Shown here in pieces: positions 32,732-43,143 of a stretch of DNA of 64,000 nucleotides (its first letter is position 1; every line of letters begins with the position of its first letter). Source of the DNA: Chrysophaeum taylorii. Lineage: Eukaryota > Sar > Pelagophyceae > Pelagomonadales > Pelagomonadaceae. Made by a program: the position numbers and the translations under genes. The DNA lies in assembly GCA_029834535.1 (NCBI GenBank), contig JAQMWT010000563.1, positions 56,190-120,189 on the forward strand. The letters run 5' to 3'. The notes below the pieces were generated by a model. It was not told the DNA's origin and made no database searches. It worked only from the letters and a program-made list of their open reading frames with translations.

Positions 32732-33301
32732 TTACAAAAGCGTTACAGTGGCGCGCTTGAGCTGGAGGAGCCAGGACCCCTCGGACCGTCGGGCGTTGAA
32801 GCTGAGGGAAAATAACCCACCGGGGGCTTCCCACTCGAAGACGCGGGTGGTGGCGGTCGTCGTGGAGATGGCGGCGTTGGTGATGTCGTCGAAGGATGTC
32901 GCGTCGTCGTCGACGTGGAAAGTGACGCGCATGCCTTGGAGGGGCGGCACGAGGACGAAGGGTGGGTTCTCGAGCGACATTTCGTGGGTCCCGCGGGAAA
33001 AGGAATCCCCCGAAAACTGGAAGACAGTTCGCTTGGGCGCACGCGAATTGAGCTGCACGGCGAGCTTTCGCCGGATCGGTGGTTCTTCTTCTTCTTCTTT
33101 TTTTTCTTCGTCGATCGAGTCGTCGTCGTCGTCGTTGTTGTTGAAAACGACGAATTTTCGGGCCCTCGTCGACTTCATCACGGAGTCCGAGCCGTCGTCC
33201 CAGGCGATCCGGACCTTATCGTCCCCGATCCGCTCGATCACCTCGCCCTCGAAGGTCCCGAAACCGACGAACTTGCGCTTGAGCCGCGCGCCAACAGACA
33301 T
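32732..33301 (-). CDS. Tudor/Agenet-like domain protein (189 aa)
   Basis: I take ATG 33301 as the start; the frame is open much further upstream but without protein character. The first 50 residues form a small beta-barrel-like unit, 'RKFVGFGTFEGEVIERIGDD' then 'VRIAWDDGSDSVM', resembling Tudor/Agenet/PWWP-type histone readers. An Asp/Glu-rich linker follows, then a C-terminal domain with 'GDSFSRGTHEMSL' and 'WEAPGGLFSLSF', family unknown. A chromatin role is suggested by the first domain only. Confidence 0.55.
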   Translation of the reverse strand: MSVGARLKRKFVGFGTFEGEVIERIGDDKVRIAWDDGSDSVMKSTRARKFVVFNNNDDDDDSIDEEKKEEEEEPPIRRKLAVQLNSRAPKRTVFQFSGDSFSRGTHEMSLENPPFVLVPPLQGMRVTFHVDDDATSFDDITNAAISTTTATTRVFEWEAPGGLFSLSFNARRSEGSWLLQLKRATVTLL

Positions 33302-33454
33302 AATAATAGTCTTCGAACCGCCGCCGCGAACACAATACGGGTAAGGATTAGGAGGAATCTTCTTCTCTCTCACCTTTTGATTGGTGATAAAAAAATGAAA
33401 AATCTTTTGGAGGTAGAAATAAATAAATAAATTATTACTGCACAATACAAAAGG

Positions 33455-35482
33455 ATGGCCGCCCCCGAGGCGATGGTCCCAGTGTCCCGAAGAGAAGAGG
33501 AGTGGGACAGAATAATAAAAGCCAAGGCCGCGGTGTGGTGGGAGCAAAGCAAGAAATATGCTAGCATCGCGAAGGCCTGGGTCTCCGAGTTTCTGTCGGC
33601 CGACCACGTGCGAGGCATGTGTCGGAGCTGGGGGCTTCACACCGTCGCGCTGTATACGGCCGTGATTACCGCGTACCGCATGTATACGCGCGTGAACGGA
33701 CGCATCGAGAGCGAATCCGAGTACAACGAGGACTGGTCGACGACCATCAGCGTGCTGGTGTACGTGATGGTGTGCGTTCCGATCTCCGTCGCGTACCAAA
33801 TAACGATGGCGGGGAACCGGAGCACGTCGACCAGAAACGAGTGCGTGGTTTCGGCGGTTTTGTGCGCCCTCGGATGTGCGCTGCTCGGGGTCGACTTTTC
33901 CGTGACTGGAGACGCCTACATGGGAACCTTTATTATGGTGGGGTGCGCGGGGTACGCGGTTCTCTTTGTCTCGAACACGATTTTTGCCCTCGATTTCGAC
34001 GACAAGCTGCCCGCGAGGCTCGTCCAGCACGACAAGGAGCTCCGGAAGGCACGGGTCGCCTACACGAAGATGCGAATTTCTTCTGCATCCGAAGCGGCGG
34101 CGGCGGCGGCGGCGAAAAAAAATTCATCTCGGGAAAGAGTGACCCTCCTTCCCGCGCCGAAAACGGGACTCGAACCGATGACCGTGAGCGTCCCCAAGAA
34201 CGCGACGCTCCGCGAGCTCTTCACCGTCGTGAAGCAACGCGAGGAGGAGGAAGCTGAGGAGGCGGCGGCCCCACCACCGCCGCGGTCGTCGTTGAAGCAG
34301 ACGGCGATGAAGATGATCCGAGGACCTCGGGGGACCTGGTTCGAAATGTTTCTCGTGAACTCGCGACCCCCCATCGTCTACGTATCCGCCGGCATCGCGG
34401 TCCTCGTCCTTATCGTCCTCGCGGCGCTCTTTTTTTCGACGAAATTCAGAATTTTCCGCAAGACGGCGAACGACCTCGACAACGTTTCGGACGAACTCAA
34501 ACGCTTCTTGTCGGGAGCGTCGGGCAGCCGCCGCCGCCGCCTCGAGGACTTCGACTTCGACGACGCGATCGACATTCTAGACAGCGCGTCCCACAAGCTG
34601 AGGGAAATCGAGCGCGACTGGAACGCGTCCTGGTGGTCCGGCGCGGGCGTCGCGTTGATCCCGATGCTCTTCGTCGCTTCTCAAATCGTCCCGCGCTTCG
34701 ACAAGGCCGCGAGGGAGGTGTCGAGCGGGGCGAATCGTCGCGAAGACGGGAAATCCGACGACGAAACCCAAGCTACCGTCGGCGCGGCGACCGCCTTGTT
34801 TGGCGCCACGGTCAGCATCGTCGCGATTGGCTACCTGCTGATGACCTTTATCGTCGCCGTCGTCGTCTTCGTTTTTGCCAACGACGAGCTCCGCAACATT
34901 TGGTGGAGTTATCGCTACTACTTTTACTCCTACGCGATTTCTTTCGTAATTAAGTCTTACATCCTCCAGCCCTACCTCTTCCACAAGTACGCTTCTGACG
35001 GCCACTTCATCAAACGCCACACTCCCTTCATGCTCTGCGACATCGGCTGGACGGCATACAATTTCATCATCGGCGCCACCGTCGCCTTGCTGCGCGCCTG
35101 TTATTACATCATCTACGTCTGCGCCGCCGTCGCCCTCCTCGACGAGACCGTGCTCCCGGGCCAGTTCAAGTCCTTCGACACGGCCCACAAGGCCTTTGTC
35201 GCGACCGTCTGGTCGCACCACCGTCACCACAACCCCATCGTGCACGTGGCCGCGGAGGCGCTACAGGACGCGCCGCGCCGAACGCGAGCCGCCAAGCGCT
35301 GGCATTTAGCCTACACGCTCGTGCATAACCCCGTGCTCAAGCACTACCGCCACCCCGAGGCCCCCAAACCACCACCACCCCAAAAGGAATCCCTCATGGA
35401 CAAGATCGCCGAGGTCCTCGTCCCGCACGGCGCGGTCCCCGACGAGGACAAGCAGGACGACGACAGCGCCGCCGTCTGTTGA
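33455..35482 (+). CDS. Large multi-pass membrane protein, possibly STRA6-like (675 aa)
   Basis: Starts at ATG 33455. At least nine hydrophobic helices are visible, in two groups separated by a basic, Ala/Glu-rich cytosolic loop (about 190-300). Late blocks 'SYILQPYLFHKYASDGHF', 'FDTAHKAFVATVWSHHRHHNP' and 'HNPVLKHYRHP' recall STRA6-type receptors, whose cytosolic end carries similar His-Asn-Pro sequence. The match is from memory and partial. The tail is Pro- and Asp-rich. Divergent from the Tudor-like gene across 153 bp. Confidence 0.6.
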   Translation: MAAPEAMVPVSRREEEWDRIIKAKAAVWWEQSKKYASIAKAWVSEFLSADHVRGMCRSWGLHTVALYTAVITAYRMYTRVNGRIESESEYNEDWSTTISVLVYVMVCVPISVAYQITMAGNRSTSTRNECVVSAVLCALGCALLGVDFSVTGDAYMGTFIMVGCAGYAVLFVSNTIFALDFDDKLPARLVQHDKELRKARVAYTKMRISSASEAAAAAAAKKNSSRERVTLLPAPKTGLEPMTVSVPKNATLRELFTVVKQREEEEAEEAAAPPPPRSSLKQTAMKMIRGPRGTWFEMFLVNSRPPIVYVSAGIAVLVLIVLAALFFSTKFRIFRKTANDLDNVSDELKRFLSGASGSRRRRLEDFDFDDAIDILDSASHKLREIERDWNASWWSGAGVALIPMLFVASQIVPRFDKAAREVSSGANRREDGKSDDETQATVGAATALFGATVSIVAIGYLLMTFIVAVVVFVFANDELRNIWWSYRYYFYSYAISFVIKSYILQPYLFHKYASDGHFIKRHTPFMLCDIGWTAYNFIIGATVALLRACYYIIYVCAAVALLDETVLPGQFKSFDTAHKAFVATVWSHHRHHNPIVHVAAEALQDAPRRTRAAKRWHLAYTLVHNPVLKHYRHPEAPKPPPPQKESLMDKIAEVLVPHGAVPDEDKQDDDSAAVC

Positions 35483-35840
35483 AATTTGTGGCCGGATAGT
35501 TGAAAAAAATTCCACGTGCGACCAACGTCACCTCAGTTGTGTCCTCCCGCGCGATTGGTGGTTGATTGCCTGTCTGTCTGTCTCTCTGTCTGTCTGTCTG
35601 TCTCTAGTGCGCGCGTCGCGTTGTTTTCTGTCCTTCGACACCCCTCACCACCATCGTCATCGTCACGACCCGCACATCAATGGTGTGGTGCGTGCCAACG
35701 GTGATTCGCGCGCCCGAACAATAGTAACGTTGCTGTTGTCGCCATCGTGGCGGGGGTTTAAAACCCCGTCTCGTTGATTTTGTCTTCACGACGACGACGA
35801 CGTACCATCATCAATCAACCACGCCTCATCCCTTTATTAC
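35483..35840. other. Convergent intergenic with (TCTG)n microsatellite
   Basis: TCTG/CTGT run at about 35571-35607 and a short ACTT run near 35838-35855. No gene. Confidence 0.65.
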
Positions 35841-37061
35841 TTACTTACTTACTTGCGCGTAAGGGGTTCGCACGCGGGTCCAGGTGAGGCCGCCGTCCGC
35901 CGAGTCGGCGGCGCCGATCGCCATGCTTTTTGGTTGCGCCTTGGAGGCCCCGACGTAGTACATGCGGAGACCCTCGGGCGTGGTGAGGACGTATGGCGCG
36001 GAAACGACGCCCGCGTCCCAGGCGCCCTCGTCCCCGCTCGGCGTAAACACGGGGTCCTCGAGCGTCGTCCAGGTGCAGCCCTTATCGTCGCTCGTCGCGA
36101 GGCCGATCGCGTGGCCGGCCTCACCGAGGCCCTCGTACCACATCTTGAGGCGGTCGCCGTCCTGCCTCACGCAACGTCGCGAGACGCCTTTCGCGTCGAA
36201 AGTACCGGCGCCGCGGAAGACCGGTCCCTCCTTCCGAAAGCGCACGCCATCGCTCGAGACCGCGCGACCAATGACGTGCTGCTTGGTCTCCCGGTCGAGC
36301 GCCTGGTACCACAAAACCCTCGTCCCGTCGACAAATAACACGTTCGGCCAACCCAAGTAGGCTTCCCCGTCGTCAGGACCGAGGATCTCGCCCGTCGCCT
36401 CGTCGCCCTCTATACGCGCCCACTTGCGACCGTCCTGGCTACCGGCGAGTCCCACGCGGAGATCCATAGCAGGGACGCTGCCGTCGCGATCGATGCCGAG
36501 CGACCTCAACTCCGTCGCGGCGTTCGGACCACCCCAGTAGTACATCGCCAGCGGTCCGCGCCACTCTCCGTTCGCAAACGGCACGACGTCCCCGAGGCCC
36601 ACGTGTGCGCTATCAAAGGCCCACCAATCCTCGCTCGCCTCGAGAGCGACCCCGATTTGCGTCCACTCGAGGCCATCTGGAGAAGTGGCCATGCTAATCC
36701 GACCCGACGTCAGCGCGGGCAGCTCGACGCTCTCCTCGCCTGTGCGCCCGTGGAACCACATCACCCATTCATTCTCGAACCGGTGGACGACTGGCCCGCC
36801 GACGGCGATCAAGCTCTTCAACACGAGACCCGCGTGCATCCCTCGTATCAAGGCAATCTTCTCGTCCCGCCGGACATATCGAGATGCAGAAGAGCAACAC
36901 AAGCGAAACACGAGGTCCTGGCAAAAAAACCTATACAGGGGATGCCGTCGGTGGTGGGTGGCGGGCTCGAGCCGCGTGTAGCACGGACTCGTCGCACCAT
37001 CACCGGTCGAGCAGGCTGTTGCACACGACGAGGCCGCCCGTTCGCAGGCGAAGGGTAGCAT
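35841..37061 (-). CDS. Five-bladed beta-propeller (GH43/GH32-like) protein (about 406 aa)
   Basis: Glycosyl-hydrolase-type propeller. Blade motifs recur: 'MATSPDGLEWTQIG', 'AGSQDGRKWARIEG', 'AVSSDGVRFRKEG', 'ATSDDKGCTWTTLED' and 'AADSADGGLTWTRV', with 'MWFHGR', 'MYYWGG', 'LWYQAL', 'MWYEGL' and 'MYYVGA' strands between. Catalytic acids cannot be pinned. The N terminus is uncertain: ATG 37061 is in frame, but the first 60 residues are not convincing, and a pyrimidine tract ending CAG near 36919 could be a 3' splice site. It might be plastid or secretory, or a protein with no hydrolase activity. Confidence 0.7.
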   Translation of the reverse strand: MLPFACERAASSCATACSTGDGATSPCYTRLEPATHHRRHPLYRFFCQDLVFRLCCSSASRYVRRDEKIALIRGMHAGLVLKSLIAVGGPVVHRFENEWVMWFHGRTGEESVELPALTSGRISMATSPDGLEWTQIGVALEASEDWWAFDSAHVGLGDVVPFANGEWRGPLAMYYWGGPNAATELRSLGIDRDGSVPAMDLRVGLAGSQDGRKWARIEGDEATGEILGPDDGEAYLGWPNVLFVDGTRVLWYQALDRETKQHVIGRAVSSDGVRFRKEGPVFRGAGTFDAKGVSRRCVRQDGDRLKMWYEGLGEAGHAIGLATSDDKGCTWTTLEDPVFTPSGDEGAWDAGVVSAPYVLTTPEGLRMYYVGASKAQPKSMAIGAADSADGGLTWTRVRTPYAQVSK

Positions 37062-39697
37062 TGTCGGCGTTGGAAGCGAGCGACGTCGCCCGAAACAAAC
37101 TGGGGTAGACCCACCCACGATGGCTGAAGTTGCGCTTCAGCGAGGACTGGGAATAAATAATAATTTCCGTACAGGAACGCGCTCTTCTGCGTGCGCGAAG
37201 TGTCATGTTATAGCTCTCAAGGTCCGCGCGAGTGTGGTGGACGAAGGCATCTTTCTTCTGTTTCCAGCCCGTCTCTCGATAGTACAGCGCATAACGTCTC
37301 TTCTGGAGCATGGTTTGGGCCACGCGCATCGAAGAAGATTTGATGTCGCTCGTGCGCAATCGCTTCTTGCCGACACTTTGGTTCTCGAGACGATTTTTTT
37401 TTCGTTCGTAATGGATAGGTCCATCTCGTACTACGTTGGAGGACGCCGTGGAAGTGCGGCTTGCAGCAGGCACCGAAGACGGTGGACGTCAGTGGAGGCG
37501 GTTGGTCCTCGTCATCACCCGATGTTTGTTACGGTTCGGGCATAGTGGCGAAAGAAAGCGCTTGGACCGCCGCCAGCGTCCGTAAGAAAAGGACGTTTTC
37601 AGTCGGACGTCCAAGACGCGTCGTGCAGGACGGCGCGGTTTTGTCTATGAGGAAATGCAGTGCACTCTTAATCTAGACGTGCGGCGACATCCGCGGGTTG
37701 TCGGGCACTGGTCGTTTGTTAGAAGGATGTAACATAGCCCGAGGAAGTCATTGGGTTTGAGTTTTGGCGTCGCCTGAGTATTCGGAGTAGCCGATACTTG
37801 AGTAGTACCCTACGAAATGTGCGTCCGCCATTTTATCACGGAGAGGACGAGCCGTGCATGCAGCGTGAGGTTGGCCACTTCGCGTGGAAGGCTGTAGCGG
37901 AGACCGAAATCGGCGGTGTCACCGTTGGCGTCGTTTGGAGTTTGCCGAGGTCGTATCTTGTCGGGTCGTGGGTTGCTTCTCTCCGGCACTGGCCGCACGC
38001 ATACACCTCTACTTTCCTATTGCTCGTTTTTTTTTTTGCACCAGAAGACGTCTTTCACATGGGGGTTATGGGCTCTAAAGACTTATCACATAGAGATCGG
38101 TGGTGGTGGCCAAGTTTCAAAAGTAGCGTCGTGCAAAAAACTCCGACCGCGCGCGTCAACGTCGCTTGGTTGTCAACTCACGCTGTGCCTAATGTCATCG
38201 ATCGCAAAACCCTGTCCCGCTGTGTAGTTGCTTCCGCCGCGCCACTCGCAACCGGCTCCACGGCACCAAAGCAGTTCGTAGGGTAGCAAAGCACGTCGCA
38301 GTGCGGGTTATCGTCGAAAATATGATACCCCAAAAAAAGTGGGCGTGCCATAGATCTGTCTATCGCACAGGTCTCGAGCGGATTTCCCGAGCGAGATCTC
38401 CCTAGCACGTGATTAGTCAGTCATCACGACCTTTTCGACGAGCTAGACGTGCAAAGCACATGGCGTTGAGCTTGATGCCCCACGCTGCCTTTTGAAAACT
38501 GATAATATCGAGATTGGTGGAGTCGTCTGGCGGCGTCATGCTGTGCCAATGGACCTCGCGAGAGTATATTATTATTGACCAGACCATGTTACGGTGACTT
38601 CATTCGCATGGCCTGGTGACTCTGGTGTCTTTTCAAAAACCGTGCTTTTGATTGTCACCTCTTTGCCCACGTCCTGAGCGCTGTGCTAAACGAACCGCAA
38701 ACACGGATCTCGTCGTCAGCGATTGCCCCGGGATACCTTCTTTACCAGTGCGGGTCTACGCAGCACGAATACACGTTCTGCCGCTCCATACGACGCTAAT
38801 TTTGTAATGGTCGAGGAGGAGGTCGAGCGCGCCGTCGTCGAAGCCGCCGCCGTCAAAGCCTCTATTTCCGCGTGCGCACATTGCAGGTCTCGTCAGCGCC
38901 AGAGCAAAGCAAAGACTGCGGAGAAGGTCGCCATCACCGGGGATGTTTGCCGCCGTTCGACGTCAGTTTTCTTTCCGCCAAGACGAGAGCGCAGAACACT
39001 ACTACTAAAGTGGGGTAACTTCCCACGAGGTTGCAGTCGTTGATGAACGAACGAACGAACGAACGAACGAACGGTGGCGCCATGAACACTATCGAATATT
39101 TTCAATGTCACATTGTGTGAAGAGGCGCCGGGTGGCGGCGGCGGCCATCACCCGAAACAGCCAGAATAATGTGGCAGGTATGTTGCGCGGTGGCACGCAG
39201 GCCGATGCAGCAGACTCGCGACGAGCCAATGCGACGACCGCTTCGGTGTTTCTATACGACGAGCGTGTAGTATTTTAAAAATAATGGGTCACCGCTGTTT
39301 GTTGTTATTTTTTGCCAGACGTACAACGTTGAACCGCCTCTGACTACTACCGTTTTGGAGGAGCCTCTAATCAGCACTACACGATCTTTGCGTAACGCAC
39401 CATCCGAGCTTGGCCTTTTTCGAGGACACGCCGTGTCAAAAGTCGTCGATCGGTGGAGGTGGACCAAGCAGCAGCAAACAACCCGGGTTGTCCTGCGAAG
39501 ACGTGGCTTGGGGTCAGTCAGTCAGTCAGTCACCCACCGTGGCGATTTTACCAGACCCAACGGTTTTTCGTGTTTTGGAAAATTTGAGATCCGTTAGTTT
39601 GTGTCAGTTTTGTAGGGGCCACCATGGGTGTACCCTTGTGAAAAGGGTGATCTTACGTCATCGGAAGGTGGTAACTTAAGTTGAGTGACGCCGACCG
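37062..39697. other. 2.6-kb intergenic region, no gene recognised
   Basis: ORFs up to about 160 codons exist on both strands but none shows a domain. Contents noticed: a GAAC run at 39045-39073, a short AGTC run near 39515-39530, and lower GC than the flanking genes around 38000-38650. It may be decayed mobile DNA; I could not identify it. Confidence 0.5.
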
Positions 39698-41078
39698 ATG
39701 GAGGAGGAGGCGCGGCTGTTGGACGTGGAGGATGATGGTCCGAGGGGTCAGCAGATAAAGAAGGAGATCGAGGCGGCGTCGCACGCCGCGACGCTGGTGC
39801 TGGCCAAGGGGGTGTACTTTTGCGTGTTCGCCGCGGACGCTTCGTGGGAGCCGTTCGCTGCGTACGTCCTGTCGGAACGCGGCATGAGCGAGGCAATGAT
39901 CGGGGGTCTGTTGACGGCAATGACGGTATGCAACGCGGTGAGCGGCCAGATGTTGACTGCCTTTGCTGACCGGTACGCGTGTCACCGGAACGTGGCGCTC
40001 ACGGGGTTCACGTTCTTCGTCGCGTTCACTTGCGCCCTTATCTTTTCGACGAATTTTTTGTATACGGCTGTGGTCGGCATCATTGCCCAGATTGCGTGGG
40101 GACCGGTGTTGCCGATGACCGACAACGTGACCGTTCAGCTCGTGAAAGCCGCGGGGCGCGAGGACTACTCGAGACAGAGATTGTTCGCGGCCATCGCGTG
40201 GGCCTTGTTTTGCTTTGGGGACGGATGGTTGATGGACGCGTACGGGTACGAGGTGTTGTTCTACGTCCTCGCGTTTATGGGGCTGATCGCGCTCGTTTTG
40301 CTCTCTTTTTATCCGTTCGAGTCGTTCGTCGTCGCGGCCAAGCAGGCGCCTTCGTGGGGTGATATACTCCGCGTCCACAACGTCTTGATGCTGCCCTTTC
40401 TTTCGATCATTCTGTGCACGGGCTACTTGTTTTCGACCATTGATGGCTATCTCGCGCTCTGGGTTATTCAGCTGGGAGGGTCTTCTGCGCTCGTCGGAGC
40501 GATGTACGCTCTCGCGTCCGTGGTCGAGATTCCCCTCTTCAACTGGAGCGACCGCATCTACCACAGAGTTGGAATGCGCTGGATATTGGCCGCGACATCG
40601 GTGGCCTATCTGGTCCGCGTCGTCTCCTACTCCGTCCTCCACAACCCGTACTTGGTGCTGGCCGTCGAGCCCTTCCACGCCCTCACCATCGCTCTTTTCT
40701 GGGGTCCCTGCTGCACCTACGTCAACGATGTCCTCCTGCGCCACCAGCCCCATCTCCGGGCCACGGGCCAGGGGTCCTTCTTTGCCGCCTTTTATGCCGG
40801 TCGGGCGATCGGCTACTCGGTCGCCGGTTGGCTCGCAAGCATCGCCGGTCTGCGGCGCATGTTCCGGTCCACGCTCCTCGCGGTGGCGGTCTTGATGCTC
40901 CTCGTCGCCAACTTCTGGAGACTCGACCGATTCGCCGACGACGACGACGACGATATCTCTTCATCCTCGAAAGGGGGAAAATCCGACCACCTCGAGGAGG
41001 ACGCGAACGCGGCCTGGCGCGAGGCCTACGCGGTGGCGGCCAAGGCGGTCGCCTCCTCTTCGTCCCCAGCCAAAGCCT

Positions 41079-41116
<38 letters not shown>

Positions 41117-41221
41117 ACCCTGGTGGTGGGCGGAAAGGGAGGAGGATCATCATCGGATGACCCCCGCAGTTCAAGGACGAACCCCTTCGCAGCAACAGGA
41201 ACAGAAGCAGAAGACCCTTAG
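39698..41221 (+). CDS. MFS transporter, MFS_1-like/MFSD6 type (507 aa)
   Basis: Twelve-helix major facilitator starting at ATG 39698. Helix 1 has 'YFCVFAADASWEPFAAYVL'. Between helices 2 and 3 is 'LTAFADRYACHRNV' (the A-loop D-R pair). Later come 'WGPVLPMTDNVTVQL', 'GPCCTYVNDVLLRH' and 'GQGSFFAAFYAGRAIGYSVAGWL', typical of the LacY/nucleoside-symporter-like branch. The cytosolic C terminus is acidic with a long Asp run coded by GAC repeats and a Ser/Gly tail. The stop is only 11 bp before the next start. Substrate unknown. Confidence 0.8.
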
Positions 41222-41232
41222 TTACCCTGATC

Positions 41233-42511
41233 ATGCGTAGCGGCGGCTTAAGCTCCTCTCAGTCTCTCCCCGAGCTGCGGGCGGTCGGGGAGACGGACGA
41301 GGTGTTCGTGCGGGAGCTCGGGGTGAGCGTCGGGGAAGCGACGAGACGTCTCGTGACCGACGAAGTTTTGAGCGAGACGGACGCGCGCCAGATTCACCGA
41401 CTCCTCGTTGCGAAGGACCCCAAAGCGATCTCGGCGGTGATGAGAATGGAGAAGGCAGGCGGTTCGAGCTCGCGACGCGCCGTGCGGGAGTTCCAGATGA
41501 GCGTGATCGAGCTGTTCCCTCCGTCAAAACTCCCGTCGCGACGCCGCCGCCAGCGCGTCGTCCTTCCGGTCGTCGAATCCGGGGTTCCCGTAATCGAATC
41601 CGTCTGCGCTACGCTCGCCGCGCGCGTCGCCGCGACCAGTGGACCCAACGTCGTCCTGGTGGGCCGCGGCAAGTACAATCCGATCCACAAGATGCACCTC
41701 CGCCACTTTGCTATAGCCCGCCAATTCCTCGAAGAACGCACGCCGTTTAAGGTTTTGGGAGGCCTACTCGTTCCCAAGCACGCGACCGAGGTAAGGCAAC
41801 GGTGCCGCCAACGGCCGCGGGAGATCATCCCGCCGCGACACCGTCTCGCGATGGCGAGGGCCGCCGTTGGGTCTTCCGCTTGGCTAACGGTCGACCCCTG
41901 GGAGATCACCAGACGTCGAATACTCGACTACCTCCCGGCGCTCGCCCGCGTCCGCGACCTCTTTACCGAGCGCTTCCCTGACCTCGATCGCATGCACCTC
42001 GTCTTTTTGGTTTCGCCCGATGAACTCCTCCGCCTCAATCTCGACGAGCTCAAGGACGCCGGCCACGCTTGCATTACCGTCTGCCGGCCCCAGGAGCACG
42101 CGAGGCTCCGAGCCCAACTCGGGAGCCGTTGGACCACCATCGCCCACGTCGTCGAAGACGTCGGCCTCTTGTCGGCCGAATTGGAACGGACCACGGCAGC
42201 CAAGCTCCGACGACATCTCGCCGACCACAAAGGAGCTCTCACCGCCCTCTGCGCCGCCATGCTCCCGAACGCCGTCGCCGCCTACATCAAGCGACACCAC
42301 ATCGCCCGCAAGGTAATACGGTCTTTTCTTCTTCTTCTTCTTCTTCTTCTTCTTCTTCTCGTGATGGTGACTTTTATTACCCCCACAGATGGCCGGCGTG
42401 GAAAGGTGGTCGCGATGGGACAAGGAGCTGGTCGACGGCGAGAAGGACCGCGGGTACCGCCGCCAGCCCAAAAAGTACGCGTACGAGTCGACGACCTACA
42501 TCAAAACTTAG
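41233..42511 (+). CDS. NMN adenylyltransferase-like nucleotidyltransferase, two exons (399 aa)
   Basis: Exons 41233-42312 and 42389-42511; the splice joins Lys to Met in frame and the stop is TAG 42509-42511. After a 130-residue N-terminal extension, the nucleotidyltransferase core has 'VLVGRGKYNPIHKMHLRHF' (the HxGH motif appears as HKMH), 'PPRHRLAMARAA' and 'WLTVDPWEITRRR'. A C-terminal block 'RTTAAKLRRHL' corresponds to the ISxTxxR ATP-binding motif. This is the NMNAT pattern for NAD synthesis (NMN + ATP), but the changed second motif position and extension leave the substrate open. Exon 2 is short, basic and Tyr-rich. Confidence 0.8.
42313..42388 (+). other. Spliceosomal intron (76 bp)
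   Basis: Starts GTAATA after AAG and ends CCCCACAG before ATG. The interior is a long TTC run, which makes an unusually strong pyrimidine tract. Without splicing the frame continues through the run and into the neighbour as nonsense; spliced, exon 2 ends neatly with a stop. Confidence 0.85.
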
Positions 42512-43143
42512 TAAAAAAGGGCGTCTTTGGGCCCGGCCCACGGGAGGCGCGTGAGGGGGTGGTCTTCTACAAAAGAGACCCGGCACATGGGTGTCTCGGC
42601 GTCCATCGCGAGCTTCGCCCCTATCGTGCGTCGTCGAAACGCCCCTCGATAAGCGTAGTACTCGTATATCGCGCCCTGGTCGAAGGCGCGGGCGACCTCG
42701 AGAATGCGGGCGCGCGCCGCCTCGGCGTCCGCGGGATCGAACTCGAGGAAGAATCCGTCCTCGCGCCACCCCTCGTCGAGGTCGCACCCGTACCCGACCC
42801 AACGAGCCTTGGGTTCGAGCCCCCGCAGCTCCTTCCACATCTTCTCGTTCTCCCGCGCATTCTCCTCGCGCGACCGCTCGACCCCCGGCGGATCGAAGGC
42901 GGTCAATGCGAAGCACAGCTCGCACGGCGGTCCCTGGGGGAGAAACGACGCGCGGGACTCCTCGTCGCTCGCGCAGGGCGCGAGCACGACCGTCTCGCTC
43001 GGCATCATCATCGTCTCGGTCGCCCCCTTCCAAAGCTCCTCGAGCTTCGCGGTCGCGAACCGCCGCAGCAGCAACCGTCGCGTCACCAACGACACCGCGA
43101 TTCCAGCCACGACACCCATTCCCGCCACCACCACCCTGTTCAT
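42508..43143 (-). CDS. DUF3293-domain protein with N-terminal membrane anchor (211 aa)
   Basis: Starts at ATG 43143 with a single N-terminal hydrophobic segment (VVVAGMGVVAGIAVSLV). The DUF3293 core is visible: 'FALTAFDPPGVERSREEN', 'ENEKMWKEL', 'GWREDGFFLEFD', 'ARAFDQGAIYEYYAY'. In bacteria this domain is uncharacterised. Its TAA overlaps the TAG of the convergent NMNAT-like gene by two bases, so the two transcripts must overlap at their 3' ends. Confidence 0.7.
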   Translation of the reverse strand: MNRVVVAGMGVVAGIAVSLVTRRLLLRRFATAKLEELWKGATETMMMPSETVVLAPCASDEESRASFLPQGPPCELCFALTAFDPPGVERSREENARENEKMWKELRGLEPKARWVGYGCDLDEGWREDGFFLEFDPADAEAARARILEVARAFDQGAIYEYYAYRGAFRRRTIGAKLAMDAETPMCRVSFVEDHPLTRLPWAGPKDALFY

